A DNA stretch of 6,718 bases from an uncultured Anaerolineales bacterium (GCA_937928015.1 CALFXA010000237.1:1-6718); one strand, 5' to 3'; counted from the first letter of the stretch, positions 1 to 6,711 are shown. A program made the numbers and translations. Notes: generated by a model not told the origin, from the sequence alone.

Positions 1-2
1 CC

Positions 3-2897
3 ATTGCCAAGGTCAGCAACCAGTTCCGCGACACCACACTGGGCGTGCTGCGCATCACCTTCCTCTCTGCGCTGGCATTGGAGTTGCTGGCTACGCTCAG
101 CACGGCCATCGTCGCCGTGGAAATCGGTTTCCGCCTGCTGTACGGCAAAATGGAATTCCAACCCGCTCTCTTCCTGCTGGTGCTGGCACCCGAGTTTTAC
201 ATGCCGCTGCGCGCGCTGGGTGCCCGTTTCCATGCGGGCATGTCAGGCACCACGGCGGCCAGGCGCATCTATGAGATTTTGGACACGTCCATTCCCAGCG
301 AACAGACGAACGCGAGCAGTGAGCCATTGCCAGAAGTGAACAGCATCGCGTTCGAGGATGTCACGTTCACCTATCTTGGTGAGACGACGCCCGCGCTGGA
401 AAACATCCGCCTGACTCTCACCAAAGATCAGCACATTGCGCTAGTCGGCAAGACGGGCGCAGGCAAGACCACGCTGACCAACCTGCTGCTGGGCTTCCTG
501 CACCCCACGCAGGGACAGATCACCGTCAACAAACTGCCGATTACAAATCACCCATTACGCGACCACATCGCCTGGGTGCCGCAAAAACCGTATCTCTTCC
601 ATGACACCCTCGCGGCCAACATCCGTTTGGGCAGGCCCGAAGCCAGCGACGCGGAAGTCTCCGCCGCCGCGCGCGCCGCGCATCTGGAGGAGTTCATCGA
701 GTCGCTGCCGCAAAAGTATGAGACCGTCATCGGCGAAGGCGGCGCGCGTCTCTCCAGCGGCCAGGCCCAACGCCTGGCCCTGGCGCGCGCCTTCCTGCGG
801 GATGCGCCCATCCTCATTCTGGACGAACCCACTTCCAGCCTCGACCCCGAGACCGAATCCCTGCTCGAAGAATCGACCCAACGCCTGATGCAGGGGCGCA
901 CGGTCCTGACCATCGCACATCGCCTCAACACCATCTTCCAGGCCGACCAGATCGTCGTCATCGAAGCGGGCCGCATCGTCGAGCAGGGCACGCACCGCGA
1001 GTTGCTCGCGCAGGACGGCATCTACGCCAGCATGGTGAAGACCTACGAGGCCAAAGAGGAAAAGGGAACAAGGAAAGAGGTCCCCGCGCCCACCGCGCGT
1101 GAACCTATCTCTTCACTCCCAAGCACCAATCCCAAAGTCCCAACTCCTGCTCCCCAGGCTTCCATCCTCTCACGCCTGCTCTCCTTCCTCGACGGCGAGT
1201 GGGGACGCGTGGTGTTGTCCGTGTTGATCGGCGCAGGCACGGTTGCGTCGAGCGTGGCGCTGATGGGCACCTCGGCCTGGCTGATCTCCACCGCCGCCGT
1301 CGCCACCTCTGTGGCGGACCTGGGCGTGGCTGTGGTAGGGACGCGCTTCTTCGGCATCTCGCGCGGACTCTTCCGCTACGCCGAACGCCTGGTCTCGCAC
1401 GACGTCACCTTCCGCCTGCTCTCGCGCCTGCGCGTCTGGTTCTACGAAAGGCTTGAACCGCTAGCCCCCGCCCGTTTGATGGAATATCGTGCGGGCGACC
1501 TGCTGGCGCGCGTCGTTGGCGACGTGGAAACGCTGGAGAACTTCTACGTGCGTGTGGTCTCCCCGCCGCTGACGGCGGTCCTGATCGGGATCGGCGTAGC
1601 CTTCTTCCTTGGTTCCTTTGGACTTCCGCTTGCGCTGGCCTTCCTGGGCTTTTTCCTCAGCCTCGGCCTGCTCCTGCCCGCGCTGGCGCAGGTCATCAGC
1701 CGCCGCCCCGCCGTGGACACGATCCACCTGCGCGGCGACCTGCACGTCCGCCTGGTGGACGGCATCCAGGGCATGGCCGACCTGCTGGCGTACGGCCGCG
1801 CCGCGCAGCGCTTCGACGAAGTCGCCGTCAACGGTGTGGACTACGGCAACGCCCAACGCCGCATGGCGCGCGTGACGGGCATCCACTCGGGCTTGACCAC
1901 GCTGCTGGTGCAGATGGGCATGTGGACCATCCTGGTGCTGGCCATTCCGCCCGTCCATGCGGGGACCATCGCGGGACCCATGCTGGCGTCGTTGACACTG
2001 CTGACGCTGGCCTCGTTCGAAGCCGTCATGCCGCTGCCGCTGGCCGCCCAAATGTGGAACGCCACCCGCGAAGCCGCCCGCCGTCTGTTCGAGGTGGTAG
2101 ATACCCAGCCCGTGGTGGCGGACTCCCCCACAATTCGCAGTGAACCGATCACCGATTACCAACTACAAGTCTCCGATCTTTCCTTCTCCTATCCCAACCA
2201 GTCCGTGCCTGCCTTGCAGCATGTGAGCTTCGATATGCAACAAGGGCGCTCCATCGCCATTGTCGGTCCGAGCGGAGCAGGCAAGTCCACGCTGGCCAGC
2301 CTGTTGCTGCGTTTCTGGGAGTACAGTTCGGGCGACATCCGCCTGGGTGGAGAATCGCTCAAAGCGTACGGCCAGGATCAGGTCCGCGAAAAGATCGGGC
2401 TGGTCTCACAGAACACGTACTTCTTCAACACCAGCGTTTACCAGAATCTGCGCTTCGCCCGCCGCAAGTCCACGCAGGAGGATGTCGAGGCGGCGACGAA
2501 GGCGGCCCAGATCCACGACTTCATTCTGAGTTTACCCAAAGGCTACGAGACCCTGATCGGCGAGCAGGGGTTGCGACTCTCGGGCGGCGAGCGCCAGCGA
2601 CTGGCCATTGCGCGCGCCATCCTCAAGGATGCGCCCATCCTGATCCTCGACGAACCGACCGCCAACCTCGATCCGCTGACCGAGCAGCAGGTGCTGGAAA
2701 CCCTCTTCGACCTGATGAAGCGCAAGACCTCCCTGCTCATCACGCATCGTCTGGTCGGTCTGGAAAGCGTGGACGAGATCCTGGTGATGAATCACGGCCA
2801 GATCGTGGAGCGCGGCACCCACGCCGAGTTGATGCAGGCCGACGGTCTCTACCGCCGCTTGTGGGATCTGCAAAACCGCATCCTCGACGAAGAATAA
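3..2897 (+). CDS. cydDC: Fused CydD-CydC ABC transporter (cytochrome bd assembly), 5'-truncated by window edge
   Basis: The reading frame is open from base 3 with no start in view, so the gene begins outside the window; the GTG at 45 is only an internal Val codon. About 964 residues are visible. The first half is the end of a CydD membrane domain, then an ATPase domain: Walker A GKTGAGKT at 447-470, signature LSSGQAQR from 750, Walker B ILILDE at 810-827, H-loop His at 918. The LSxGQAQR signature is typical of CydD. A Pro/Ser/Thr-rich linker (about 1047-1160) leads to a CydC half, with membrane segments near 1209-1290, 1563-1697 and 1893-2028 and the CydC-like GTSAWLIS and [10 protein letters not shown]. 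Its ATPase domain has Walker A GPSGAGKS at 2265-2288, LSGGE at 2577-2591, Walker B at 2637-2654 and His at 2745. Both ATP sites look intact. CydDC is an inner-membrane transporter needed for cytochrome bd maturation; proposed substrates are glutathione/cysteine or heme, and this is unsettled. It is usually two proteins; single-chain forms are known, for example in actinobacteria. From CydD family length I infer that some 200 or more N-terminal residues are missing. Confidence 0.93.
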   Translation: MAKVSNQFRDTTLGVLRITFLSALALELLATLSTAIVAVEIGFRLLYGKMEFQPALFLLVLAPEFYMPLRALGARFHAGMSGTTAARRIYEILDTSIPSEQTNASSEPLPEVNSIAFEDVTFTYLGETTPALENIRLTLTKDQHIALVGKTGAGKTTLTNLLLGFLHPTQGQITVNKLPITNHPLRDHIAWVPQKPYLFHDTLAANIRLGRPEASDAEVSAAARAAHLEEFIESLPQKYETVIGEGGARLSSGQAQRLALARAFLRDAPILILDEPTSSLDPETESLLEESTQRLMQGRTVLTIAHRLNTIFQADQIVVIEAGRIVEQGTHRELLAQDGIYASMVKTYEAKEEKGTRKEVPAPTAREPISSLPSTNPKVPTPAPQASILSRLLSFLDGEWGRVVLSVLIGAGTVASSVALMGTSAWLISTAAVATSVADLGVAVVGTRFFGISRGLFRYAERLVSHDVTFRLLSRLRVWFYERLEPLAPARLMEYRAGDLLARVVGDVETLENFYVRVVSPPLTAVLIGIGVAFFLGSFGLPLALAFLGFFLSLGLLLPALAQVISRRPAVDTIHLRGDLHVRLVDGIQGMADLLAYGRAAQRFDEVAVNGVDYGNAQRRMARVTGIHSGLTTLLVQMGMWTILVLAIPPVHAGTIAGPMLASLTLLTLASFEAVMPLPLAAQMWNATREAARRLFEVVDTQPVVADSPTIRSEPITDYQLQVSDLSFSYPNQSVPALQHVSFDMQQGRSIAIVGPSGAGKSTLASLLLRFWEYSSGDIRLGGESLKAYGQDQVREKIGLVSQNTYFFNTSVYQNLRFARRKSTQEDVEAATKAAQIHDFILSLPKGYETLIGEQGLRLSGGERQRLAIARAILKDAPILILDEPTANLDPLTEQQVLETLFDLMKRKTSLLITHRLVGLESVDEILVMNHGQIVERGTHAELMQADGLYRRLWDLQNRILDEE
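1106..1154 (+). repeat. Degenerate heptamer-like tandem repeat in the CydD-CydC linker
   Basis: Read in steps of 7 from 1113 the bases are TCACTCC, CAAGCAC, CAATCCC, AAAGTCC, CAACTCC, TGCTCCC, with a weaker unit TATCTCT before them. An approximate consensus is CAANTCC. The stretch encodes the Pro/Ser/Thr-rich linker between the two transporter halves and is less GC-rich than its surroundings. The units are diverged, so a chance C/T-rich low-complexity stretch is the main alternative. Confidence 0.35.
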
Positions 2898-2899
2898 CC

Positions 2900-2936
2900 A
2901 GAAATCGGAAGCCAGCAAGGCTTCCGATTTCTTTTT
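2900..2936 (+). terminator. Intrinsic terminator after cydDC
   Basis: A perfect inverted repeat starts 2 bases after the cydDC stop codon. The left arm GAAATCGGAAGCC (2901-2913) pairs with 2919-2931 around the 5-base loop AGCAA, with one further A-T pair (2900/2932), and five T residues follow (2932-2936). This is the classic Rho-independent layout. It separates cydDC from the rho promoter just downstream. Confidence 0.93.
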
Positions 2937-2950
2937 GTGAGAATGCCCGC

Positions 2951-2979
2951 TTGCACTGCCCAAATGAACATGCTATAAT
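2951..2979 (+). promoter_or_regulatory. Housekeeping-type extended -10 promoter for rho
   Basis: TGCTATAAT (2971-2979) is a perfect extended -10 element (TGn plus consensus TATAAT). A partial -35, TTGCAC (2951-2956; three of six consensus bases), lies at the ideal 17-base spacing. Transcription would start near 2986. The element falls right after the cydDC terminator and ahead of rho, giving a 5' UTR of about 180 nt. Confidence 0.82.
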
Positions 2980-3108
2980 GCGGTCAACTTCCCCGCCACT
3001 TTACAGTTAATGATTGCATAATCTGCTACGGACATTCAGCCCATGCAGGTTGTGCGCCGTGCCAATTTGAACAAATACCCATTATCCCCAATCTCATAAA
3101 GAAAGCGT

Positions 3109-3131
3109 CCAGTTATGCTTGGCATGACTGG
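3109..3131 (+). promoter_or_regulatory. Hairpin in the rho leader, possible attenuator
   Basis: CCAGTTATGC (3109-3118) pairs with GCATGACTGG (3122-3131) over 10 base pairs including one G-U wobble, with a 3-base loop TTG. An imperfect T-rich run, TTTGTTGATTT, follows at 3132-3142. It lies in the untranslated leader 38 bases before the chosen rho start. It could be a weak intrinsic terminator or attenuator, or a translation-control element. The interrupted T-tract makes strong termination doubtful. The structure is seen in the sequence; its role is inferred. Confidence 0.4.
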
Positions 3132-3168
3132 TTTGTTGATTTCCCCAAATCCCCCCAAAGAGAAGAAG

Positions 3169-4440
3169 ATGAAAATACTAGAACTGGAAAACGAACCTCT
3201 TTCAAAATTACGAGCGATGGCAAAGGAGCTAGGCATCACCAATGCCACCCGCCTGAAGAAGGAGGCACTCGCGATGCTCATCCGCGAGGCCGAAGCGCAA
3301 AGACAAGGCATAGAATTGCGCGGCGGTGTGCTCGAGATCATGAGCGAAGGCATCGGCTTCCTAAGAGCCAATACTTACAAAGTTAGCGATCAGGACGTGT
3401 ACGTTTCGCAGGCGCAGTTACGAAGATACGACCTCAGGGCAGGCGATCTGGTCATCGGTCAAGTCAGACCCCCTCGTGAAAGTGAACGCCATTATGGATT
3501 ATTAAAAGTCGAATCGGTCAACGGCCTGGACCCCGAAGAGGCCGCCCGCCGACCCGTTTTCGAGAACCTCACCCCAATCTTCCCCGACAAACGCTTCGAT
3601 CTGGAAATCGCTCACGATACGCTGGCCCCGCGTCTCATCAACCTGGTGGCGCCTATCGGGCGCGGCCAGCGCGGATTGATCGTCTCGCCGCCCAAGGCGG
3701 GCAAGACCACCATCCTCAAGCAGATCGCCAACTCCATCTCCACCAAATATCCCGACGTGCACCTGATGGTGGCCCTGATCGGCGAGCGCCCCGAGGAAGT
3801 CACCGACATGGACCGTTCGGTGGACGCCGAAGTCATCGCCTCGACCTTCGACGAACCCGTCACCTCGCACGTCCGCACCGCCGAGATCGCATTAGACCGG
3901 GCTAAGAGACTCGTGGAGATCGGCCGCCATGTGGTAATCTTAATGGACTCCATCACCCGTCTGGCGCGCGCCTACAACCTAGTCGTCAACCCCTCGGGCC
4001 GTACGCTGTCGGGCGGTATGGACCCCTCGGCGCTGTATCCGCCCAAGAAGTTCTTCGGCGCGGCCCGCAACATCGAAGAAGGCGGCTCGCTCACCATTAT
4101 CGCCACCTGCCTCGTCGACACGGGCTCCCGTCTCGATGACGTGGTCTACGAAGAGTTCAAGGGCACGGGCAATATGGAATTGATGCTCTCCCGCAAATTG
4201 CAGGAGCGCCGCATCTTCCCCGCCGTGGACATCGAACGCTCGTCCACCCGCCGCGAGGACCTGCTGCTGGGTCCCGACCTGTTGCAGCGTGTCTGGTTGA
4301 TGCGCCGTATGTACATTCAGATGATCTCGCCGCCGCCGGCCGGTGCGGGCATGGACAATGGCGTCGCCATGGAAGCCATCATCCAGCGTCTGGAAAGAGC
4401 CAGGAACAACCAGGAGTTCCTCGAAAATCTCGACCGATAG
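3169..4440 (+). CDS. rho: Transcription termination factor Rho
   Basis: Rho is the hexameric RNA-dependent ATPase/helicase that loads on nascent RNA and stops RNA polymerase; it acts in the cytoplasm. I chose the ATG at 3169 (MKILELENEPLSKL), giving 423 residues, close to the 419 of E. coli Rho, with its N-terminus aligning to the family Rho_N helical domain. An in-frame ATG at 3115 would add 18 residues unlike the family and would lie inside the leader hairpin. Ribosome binding is by a weak purine-rich stretch (AAAGAGAAGAAG) just upstream. Domains: Rho_N about 1-47; OB-fold RNA-binding domain about 50-125 with GIGFLR and DVYVSQAQLRRYDLR; RecA-type ATPase from about 130. P-loop SPPKAGKT is residues 173-180; Walker B VVILMD ends at Asp260; the R-loop KGTGN starts near 331; the RSSTRRED arginine-finger region follows. 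All core elements look intact. The stop codon is 3 bases from the next gene, so the two are probably co-transcribed. The first ~350 bases are visibly less GC-rich than the rest. Confidence 0.97.
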   Translation: MKILELENEPLSKLRAMAKELGITNATRLKKEALAMLIREAEAQRQGIELRGGVLEIMSEGIGFLRANTYKVSDQDVYVSQAQLRRYDLRAGDLVIGQVRPPRESERHYGLLKVESVNGLDPEEAARRPVFENLTPIFPDKRFDLEIAHDTLAPRLINLVAPIGRGQRGLIVSPPKAGKTTILKQIANSISTKYPDVHLMVALIGERPEEVTDMDRSVDAEVIASTFDEPVTSHVRTAEIALDRAKRLVEIGRHVVILMDSITRLARAYNLVVNPSGRTLSGGMDPSALYPPKKFFGAARNIEEGGSLTIIATCLVDTGSRLDDVVYEEFKGTGNMELMLSRKLQERRIFPAVDIERSSTRREDLLLGPDLLQRVWLMRRMYIQMISPPPAGAGMDNGVAMEAIIQRLERARNNQEFLENLDR

Positions 4441-4443
4441 AAA

Positions 4444-5562
4444 ATGAACAAAATTCTCGACCCGATCAAAAATTTCTTTGCCCGTTTCCGCAAACCAAAA
4501 GACGCGTCTGCGCCGCGCCCCAAAGTGGATCGATTCACGATCCTCAGTTGGGGCGTGACGTGGGTGATTGTGCTGGCCGCGCTCGGCTTTGCCTTCTGGA
4601 AGACCCAGGGCGCCAACGCCGCCGCCACCACCGTCCTGCCCACCAGCGCCCCAGATGCAGCCCAGCCCAACGTGGCGCTCCCCGCTCAAACGGCGGGCGG
4701 CGGCACGTCCGCCATCGACCGCTCACTGACGCTCAAGACCAACATCCCCGCCGAGCGCCCGAGCTACGCCCCCATCACCTACCGCGTCTCGCGCGGCGAT
4801 GCCATGATGGCCATCGCCGATAAGTTCAAGGTCAAATCCGAGACCATCCTGTACGTCAACAAAGACCTGGGCGACAATCCGCACAGCCTGCAGCCCGGCA
4901 TGGAACTGACCATCCCGCCTGTGGACGGCCTGTACTATGAGTGGCAGGACGGCGACACCGTCGATGCCGTGGCCGCCAAGTTCGAAGCCGACCCCGAGGC
5001 CATTCTGACCTTCCCGGGTAACAACCTCGACCTGACCGACCCCGAGATCAAGCCCGGCACGCAAATCCTGATCCCCGGCGGCAAACGCGAACTCCGCAAC
5101 TGGGAAGCCGACCTGACCACCATGTCGCGCAGCAACAACGGCAGCACCGGCACCTCTGACTTCGGCAGCAACGCCTGCGGCGGCGGCCCCGTGGATACCA
5201 GTCTGGGTTGGCCCGCTGATAATCACAGCCTTTCGGGCAACCCCTACGGCCCGGGCCACCTCGGCATCGACATCACCGCGCCCGAAGGGTCGAACGTGTA
5301 CGCTGCCGGTGCGGGTGTTGTCACCATGGCGCAGGGCGGTTGGAACTACGGCTACGGCAACGTGGTGCAGATCGACCACGGCAACGGATGGGTGACAGTC
5401 TACGCCCACTTGAGCGTCATCTACGTCAGCGTCTGCCAGACCGTGGGCCAGGGCACCCAGATTGGTCTCTCGGGCAATACCGGCAACTCGTTCGGCGCCC
5501 ACCTGCACTTCGAGATCCGCATCGGCGGCTCGAACGTCAACCCCTACGATTACGTCCAATAA
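4444..5562 (+). CDS. Membrane-anchored LysM-LysM-M23 family metallopeptidase
   Basis: This 372-residue protein is predicted to cut peptidoglycan cross-bridges or stems, or to regulate such cutting, outside the membrane. A basic N-terminus (about 1-30) precedes one transmembrane segment (about 31-52), giving N-in/C-out topology; no signal-peptidase site is evident. An Ala/Pro/Thr-rich spacer (54-110) leads to two LysM-like peptidoglycan-binding modules (about 112-158, with YRVSRGD, and about 163-211, with YEWQDGD), each ending in a hydrophobic stretch plus IP. A Ser/Gly/Asn linker follows, then an M23 (lysostaphin/LytM-type) domain at about 256-369. Zn and catalytic residues are all present: HLGID (His272, Asp276), YAH (His322) and HLH (His353, His355), so it should be active rather than a degenerate EnvC/NlpD-type activator. 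The protein has only two cysteines (245, 331), both extracytoplasmic, and they may form a disulfide. The ATG at 4444 is 3 bases after the rho stop, with no strong Shine-Dalgarno sequence, which suggests translational coupling. Family is certain; the substrate bond is not known. Confidence 0.93.
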   Translation: MNKILDPIKNFFARFRKPKDASAPRPKVDRFTILSWGVTWVIVLAALGFAFWKTQGANAAATTVLPTSAPDAAQPNVALPAQTAGGGTSAIDRSLTLKTNIPAERPSYAPITYRVSRGDAMMAIADKFKVKSETILYVNKDLGDNPHSLQPGMELTIPPVDGLYYEWQDGDTVDAVAAKFEADPEAILTFPGNNLDLTDPEIKPGTQILIPGGKRELRNWEADLTTMSRSNNGSTGTSDFGSNACGGGPVDTSLGWPADNHSLSGNPYGPGHLGIDITAPEGSNVYAAGAGVVTMAQGGWNYGYGNVVQIDHGNGWVTVYAHLSVIYVSVCQTVGQGTQIGLSGNTGNSFGAHLHFEIRIGGSNVNPYDYVQ

Positions 5563-5573
5563 AAGAGAAGAAG

Positions 5574-5611
5574 GCCCTAAAGGTTTCAGAAACCTTTAGG
5601 GCTTTTGTTTT
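5574..5611 (+). terminator. Intrinsic terminator after the M23 gene, abutting the birA start
   Basis: GCCCTAAAGGTTT (5574-5586) and AAACCTTTAGGGC (5590-5602) form a perfect 13-bp stem with a 3-base loop CAG, followed by TTTTGTTTT (5603-5611). It begins 11 bases after the M23 stop codon. The upstream A-rich flank (AAAAGAGAAGAAG) could also serve as a T-tract on the minus strand, though no minus-strand gene is present. The start codon of birA is only one base beyond the T-tract. Confidence 0.9.
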
Positions 5612-5612
5612 C

Positions 5613-6392
5613 ATGAACACCTCCTCCCTCCAAAAGACCCTCTCCAAACTGAATCTTGGCGGCCTGCGCTACTTCGACTCCATCGGCTCCACCAACGACG
5701 AGGCACTGGCCTGGGCCGCCCAGGGCGCGCCCGACCTGTCCATCGTGGCCGCTGACGAGCAGACCTCGGGACGCGGCCGCGAAAAACGCCGCTGGTTCAC
5801 GCCCGCGGGGACAGCCCTGGCCTTCAGTTTAATCCTGCGTCCCCGGGCAGAGGAACTCCCCCATCTCTCGCGGACCGTCGGCCTGGCCGCCGTGGCCCTG
5901 GCCGAGTCGCTGCGGAAGCGTTCGCTCACCCCGCAGATCAAGTGGCCCAACGATCTCCTGCTCGACAGACGGAAGGTGGCGGGCATCCTGGTCGAGTCGA
6001 CCTGGAACGGCGACGCCGTCGATTATGTGGTGATCGGCATCGGCGTGAACGTGTCGCGCGGTGCCGTGCCTCCACCCGAATTATTACAATTCCCTGCCAC
6101 CAGCCTCGAACATGCGCTGGACGAATCACTTAAGCGCGAGGAATTGCTACGCGACATCCTGTCGGCGCTGACCGAGTGGCGTCCGCGCCTGGGCTCGGAG
6201 GCATTGCTCCAGGCCTGGGAGCGGGACCTGGCCTTTCGCGGGGAGCAGGTCGAGGTCACGGGCGCGGAGGGACGAGTCACGGCGGGAATCCTGCTCGGGC
6301 TCGAATCCGATGGCAGCCTGCGCCTGCGAGATGAACATGGCAATCCCGTGACAGTCAGGTTTGGGGACGTGCGCCTGCGCCCGGCCGCGTGA
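5613..6392 (+). CDS. birA: Biotin--[acetyl-CoA-carboxylase] ligase, monofunctional
   Basis: This 259-residue enzyme joins biotin to a lysine of biotin carboxyl carrier domains through biotinyl-AMP, in the cytoplasm, and so activates carboxylases. Visible motifs: GSTNDEA at residues 25-31; the biotin/ATP loop GRGREKRRW at 53-61; KWPNDLLL at 110-117 followed by RRKVAGILVE to 128; GIGVNV at 142-147. The last ~50 residues form the small SH3-like C-terminal domain. There is no N-terminal helix-turn-helix, so this is the single-function (group I) type and should not act as a biotin-operon repressor. The ATG at 5613 gives a normal N-terminus; the frame stays open upstream to 5340, but that part overlaps the M23 gene and encodes nothing family-like. 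Oddity: the start codon lies one base after the preceding terminator's T-tract, with no Shine-Dalgarno sequence, so expression must rely on read-through, a leaderless transcript or a promoter inside the M23 gene. Confidence 0.95.
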   Translation: MNTSSLQKTLSKLNLGGLRYFDSIGSTNDEALAWAAQGAPDLSIVAADEQTSGRGREKRRWFTPAGTALAFSLILRPRAEELPHLSRTVGLAAVALAESLRKRSLTPQIKWPNDLLLDRRKVAGILVESTWNGDAVDYVVIGIGVNVSRGAVPPPELLQFPATSLEHALDESLKREELLRDILSALTEWRPRLGSEALLQAWERDLAFRGEQVEVTGAEGRVTAGILLGLESDGSLRLRDEHGNPVTVRFGDVRLRPAA

Positions 6393-6398
6393 TACAAT
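6390..6398 (+). promoter_or_regulatory. Extended -10 promoter overlapping the birA stop codon
   Basis: TGATACAAT is an extended -10 element (TGn plus TACAAT, one mismatch from consensus) whose TGA is also the birA stop codon. No convincing -35 is seen at 16-18 bases upstream; extended -10 promoters can work without one. The start site would fall near 6405, leaving a leader of about 12 nt that begins at the Shine-Dalgarno sequence of the next gene. Confidence 0.6.
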
Positions 6399-6405
6399 CG
6401 CGTTT

Positions 6406-6413
6406 AGAGGTGA
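6406..6413 (+). promoter_or_regulatory. Strong Shine-Dalgarno site of the small membrane gene
   Basis: AGAGGTGA contains GAGGTGA, a 7-base match to the anti-Shine-Dalgarno end of 16S rRNA, with 6 bases between GAGG and the ATG at 6417. It is the clearest ribosome binding site in the window and fixes this start codon. rho, the M23 gene and birA have weak sites or none. Confidence 0.85.
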
Positions 6414-6416
6414 CCC

Positions 6417-6665
6417 ATGTTCGATAATCTGCGTGACGACTCAGACTCTCAACCCTTCTTCCAGGACGAATCGGGTGAAGGCCCGTCATCCTTACGAGCC
6501 AGCCTGCCCGAACCGCGCCGCGCTTCCTCAGCCTCCAGCGGCGGGCGCATTCTCGGCATGACGGCGATCCAGCGTTTCGTCCTCTCGGCGATGCTGCTGG
6601 TGATGGTCTGTGTGCTTGGCATGATGTTCCTGCTGATCACGGGAAAGATCGGCATCTTCTTCTAG
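6417..6665 (+). CDS. Small single-pass membrane protein, unknown function
   Basis: This 82-residue protein is not one I recognise. Residues 1-46 are polar, with an acidic start (FDNLRDDSD, then FFQDESGEG) and a basic Ser/Ala/Arg stretch around 34-44; residues about 53-76 form one strongly hydrophobic helix containing a single Cys at 65; the tail is short (GKIGIFF). The basic residues just before the helix suggest N-in/C-out topology. The ATG at 6417 is backed by a strong Shine-Dalgarno sequence, AGAGGTGA (6406-6413), and by the promoter-like element just before it. A terminator begins 13 bases after the stop codon, so the gene looks like a unit of its own, or the tail of a birA transcript. 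The clean signals at both ends argue that it is real; there is no basis for a function. Confidence 0.8.
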   Translation: MFDNLRDDSDSQPFFQDESGEGPSSLRASLPEPRRASSASSGGRILGMTAIQRFVLSAMLLVMVCVLGMMFLLITGKIGIFF

Positions 6666-6678
6666 CCCGAACCGAATC

Positions 6679-6711
6679 AAAAACGCCCGACAAGATGTCG
6701 GGCGTTTTTTT
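6679..6711 (+). terminator. Intrinsic terminator after the small membrane gene, possibly bidirectional
   Basis: ACGCCCGACA (6683-6692) and TGTCGGGCGT (6696-6705) form a perfect GC-rich stem with loop AGA, followed by seven T residues (6705-6711). Five A residues on the left flank (6679-6683) pair with the T-tract and would form a T-tract on the opposite strand, so the element could also end a convergent transcript arriving from the right. Confidence 0.95.

Noticed and set aside
4..339. Open frame of 111 residues at the left edge
   Set aside because: It lies out of frame inside the CydD membrane domain and reads as Ser/Trp/Arg-rich low-complexity sequence.
1461..2162. 233-residue open frame on the minus strand inside cydDC
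   Set aside because: It is the antisense shadow of the CydC membrane domain, with Gln/Gly/Arg/His-rich low-complexity translation.
3001..3022. Second promoter candidate TTACAG / CATAAT ahead of rho
   Set aside because: The two elements are only 10 bases apart and there is no TG extension, so the TGCTATAAT promoter at 2951-2979 is far better.
3115..3168. 18-residue N-terminal extension of Rho
   Set aside because: The extension does not resemble the family and its ATG lies in a hairpin, whereas starting at 3169 gives a normal-length Rho. Kept only as a finding.
3979..4689. 236-residue open frame on the minus strand across the rho/M23 junction
   Set aside because: It runs through two well-supported genes and their junction, is rich in Gly, Arg and His in a shadow-like way, and has no ribosome site or motif.
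4723..5559. 278-residue open frame on the minus strand opposite the M23 gene
   Set aside because: The opposite strand codes for a clear LysM/M23 protein with all catalytic residues. Long antisense frames are expected in GC-rich coding DNA, and the translation is low-complexity (Val/Ala/Gly/Asp-rich) with no recognisable domain.
5340..5612. Upstream extension of the birA frame
   Set aside because: The extra ~91 residues overlap the M23 coding region in another frame, are Arg/Pro-rich, and cross the terminator; BirA homology begins only after 5613.
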